From contig PCDA01000011.1 in assembly GCA_002591605.1 (NCBI GenBank), positions 68,695 through 74,671 of the forward strand: 5,977 nt of DNA, written 5' to 3'. The DNA is from Fidelibacterota bacterium. GTDB taxonomy: Bacteria; Marinisomatota; Marinisomatia; SCGC-AAA003-L08; TMED161. The notes under the pieces are model-generated. The model had not been told where the DNA came from, did no database searches, and saw nothing but the letters and a program-made list of their open reading frames with translations. Below, in pieces: positions 4,406 to 5,977 of the stretch (the stretch's first letter is position 1; each line of letters starts with the position of its first letter). The translations under genes and the position numbers were made by a program.

Positions 4406-5977
4406 ATGTTTGAAGGTCTAATGAATTATTTACCAATTTTTGGTATTATCGCATTATTATTTGTGTTTTATAAAAACTCATGGGTTACAAAACAAGATCC
4501 AGGAGATGAAAAAATGCAATTTATTGCAAATAACATTCAAAAAGGAGCAATGGCATTTTTGAAAGCCGAATATAGAATGCTTTCAATTTTTGTATTAGCT
4601 GTTGCTATACTATTATTTTTTAAGGGTCAGAATGAAACTGATGGTCATGCTTTAGTTGCGCTATCATTTATTGTAGGTGCAATCTGTTCAGGGTTAGCAG
4701 GGTTTGTTGGTATGGTAGTAGCTACAAAAGCTAATGTGCGTACTACCAATGCTGCCAGAACATCTCTTGGACAGGGCCTTGAAGTTGCATTTGCAGGTGG
4801 TTCAGTGATGGGATTAGGTGTTGTTGGTTTAGGAGTGCTGGGTCTTTCATCATTATTTTTATTTTATAATTCTCAATTTGATAATATGACCACGGTATTA
4901 AATGTATTATCAGGATTTTCTTTAGGCGCATCTTCAATTGCATTATTTGCAAGAGTTGGCGGAGGTATTTATACTAAAGCAGCTGATGTTGGTGCTGATT
5001 TAGTAGGAAAAGTTGAAGCTGGTATTCCTGAGGATCATCCTCTTAACCCAGCTACTATTGCTGATAATGTGGGTGATAATGTAGGTGATGTTGCGGGAAT
5101 GGGTGCCGATTTATTTGAATCTTATGTTGGTTCAATCATTGCAACGATGGTTTTAGGTTCTGCATTTATGTTATCAGACAATGTAGGAATGAATGCAGTA
5201 TTGCTTCCTTTATTCCTATCTGCTACAGGAATCATTATGTCAATTTTTGGTACATTCTTTGTAAAAGTTAAAGAAGGTGGTAGTCCACATAAAGCATTAA
5301 ACACTGGAGAATTCCTATCTGCTTTTCTAATGGTAGTTGCATCTTATTTCATCATTAACGATTTATTGCCAGCAACATGGATTTATAATGGTATCTCGTA
5401 TACTTCTATGGGAGTTTTTTGGGCAACGATTGCTGGTCTAATTGCAGGGCTTGGAGTAGGTAAAATTACAGAGTACTACACAGGAACTGGTACAAAGCCC
5501 GTAACATCAATTGTTGAGCAGTCAGAAACAGGTTCTGCTACTAATATAATCGCTGGTTTAGGAGTTGGAATGATGTCCACTGCTATACCAATTATATTAA
5601 TTACAGCGGCAATGCTGGTTGCACATTACTATGCAGGTTTATATGGTATCGCCATAGCTGCTGTTGGAATGTTGGCTAATACAGGAATACAATTGGCTGT
5701 GGACGCATATGGTCCTATTTCTGATAATGCTGGAGGTATTGCAGAAATGTCAGAACTTCCAGCTGAAGTTCGTGAAAGAACTGATAAGCTAGATGCAGTA
5801 GGTAACACCACTGCAGCTATTGGAAAAGGTTTTGCGATTGCATCAGCTGCATTAACTGCACTTGCATTATTTGCAGCTTTCATGCAACAATCAGGTCTTG
5901 AAGGAATTAACATTGCAAATCCCATGGTAATGGGTGGATTATTAATTGGTGGAATGCTTCCATTTGTTTTTTCTGCA
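4406..5977 (+). CDS. hppA: Ion-pumping membrane pyrophosphatase, 3' end outside window
   Basis: Integral inner-membrane enzyme that couples hydrolysis of pyrophosphate to export of H+ or Na+. The frame runs open to the last base, giving 524 residues of a family normally about 650-750 long. Hydrophobic helices are visible at about 9-22, 59-72, 85-106, 125-152, 165-182, 237-257, 264-286, 301-318, 334-351, 380-409, 411-432, 475-493 and 506-523. Family signatures: [17 protein letters not shown] (194-210), [15 protein letters not shown] (217-231), [10 protein letters not shown] (354-363), [13 protein letters not shown] (436-448) and [10 protein letters not shown] (466-475). A470 and G473 in the last block are the pair found in potassium-dependent enzymes; independent ones have Lys and Thr. 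The gate-region glutamate E238, in ADLFESYVG, sits where the sodium-pumping Thermotoga maritima enzyme has E246, not four residues later as in plant proton pumps. I infer a K+-dependent, probably Na+-pumping (or Na+/H+) enzyme; the family call is secure, the ion is not. It may be co-transcribed with pth, 17 bases upstream. Confidence 0.96.
   Translation, partial: MFEGLMNYLPIFGIIALLFVFYKNSWVTKQDPGDEKMQFIANNIQKGAMAFLKAEYRMLSIFVLAVAILLFFKGQNETDGHALVALSFIVGAICSGLAGFVGMVVATKANVRTTNAARTSLGQGLEVAFAGGSVMGLGVVGLGVLGLSSLFLFYNSQFDNMTTVLNVLSGFSLGASSIALFARVGGGIYTKAADVGADLVGKVEAGIPEDHPLNPATIADNVGDNVGDVAGMGADLFESYVGSIIATMVLGSAFMLSDNVGMNAVLLPLFLSATGIIMSIFGTFFVKVKEGGSPHKALNTGEFLSAFLMVVASYFIINDLLPATWIYNGISYTSMGVFWATIAGLIAGLGVGKITEYYTGTGTKPVTSIVEQSETGSATNIIAGLGVGMMSTAIPIILITAAMLVAHYYAGLYGIAIAAVGMLANTGIQLAVDAYGPISDNAGGIAEMSELPAEVRERTDKLDAVGNTTAAIGKGFAIASAALTALALFAAFMQQSGLEGINIANPMVMGGLLIGGMLPFVFSA

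Noticed and set aside
5063..5086. Tandem direct repeat GATAATGTGGGT / GATAATGTAGGT
   Set aside because: It encodes the conserved DNVGDNVGD pyrophosphate-binding motif of HppA, so the repeat is protein-driven.
4743..5925. Three minus-strand open frames inside hppA (4743-4952, 5122-5304, 5629-5925)
   Set aside because: All lie antisense to conserved membrane pyrophosphatase sequence, and their compositions are what the reverse complement of the coding strand would give.

Overview
This is a densely packed stretch of an AT-rich bacterial chromosome (roughly one third G+C by eye). All genes lie on the + strand, gaps are 25 bases or less, and there is no sign of mobile DNA. The order is gltX (5' end cut off by the window), ispE, tRNA-Gln(UUG), prs, rplY, pth, then a membrane-bound pyrophosphatase (hppA, 3' end cut off). 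The core ispE / tRNA-Gln / prs / rplY / pth is a housekeeping order known from many bacterial phyla, so gene order alone does not fix the organism. The low G+C, short intergenic gaps, a tRNA without an encoded CCA, and the flavour of the Prs and GltX proteins suggest a free-living, streamlined bacterium. My best guess is a marine FCB-type lineage such as Neomarinimicrobiota (SAR406). A low-G+C marine gammaproteobacterium is an alternative. This assignment is inference from remembered family sequences, not from a search.

Region by region: 1-1314 is most of glutamyl-tRNA synthetase, whose end overlaps the start of ispE (MEP isoprenoid pathway) by 11 bases. A TATAAT box inside the last codons of ispE sits at the right distance to start transcription at the tRNA-Gln gene (2148-2218). 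The prs start codon begins two bases after the tRNA discriminator base, so removing the tRNA from the transcript would leave a nearly leaderless prs mRNA. prs, rplY (L25/CTC type with an acidic, locally G+C-rich tail) and pth follow closely. rplY has a clear Shine-Dalgarno site, whereas pth has none and is probably translationally coupled. The last gene, hppA, has its own strong Shine-Dalgarno site. It carries residues typical of potassium-dependent and probably sodium-pumping pyrophosphatases.

Functionally most of the set serves translation: Glu-tRNA charging, a Gln tRNA, a 5S-rRNA-binding protein and peptidyl-tRNA recycling. Prs supplies PRPP for nucleotide and amino-acid synthesis, and IspE supplies isoprenoid precursors. 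HppA uses pyrophosphate, the by-product of aminoacylation and PRPP-dependent reactions, to energise the membrane. I see no undescribed system here. The points most worth a second look are the tRNA-prs junction, a perfect hairpin at the end of prs whose 3' arm can also pair with the rplY ribosome-binding site, and the predicted ion specificity of HppA.
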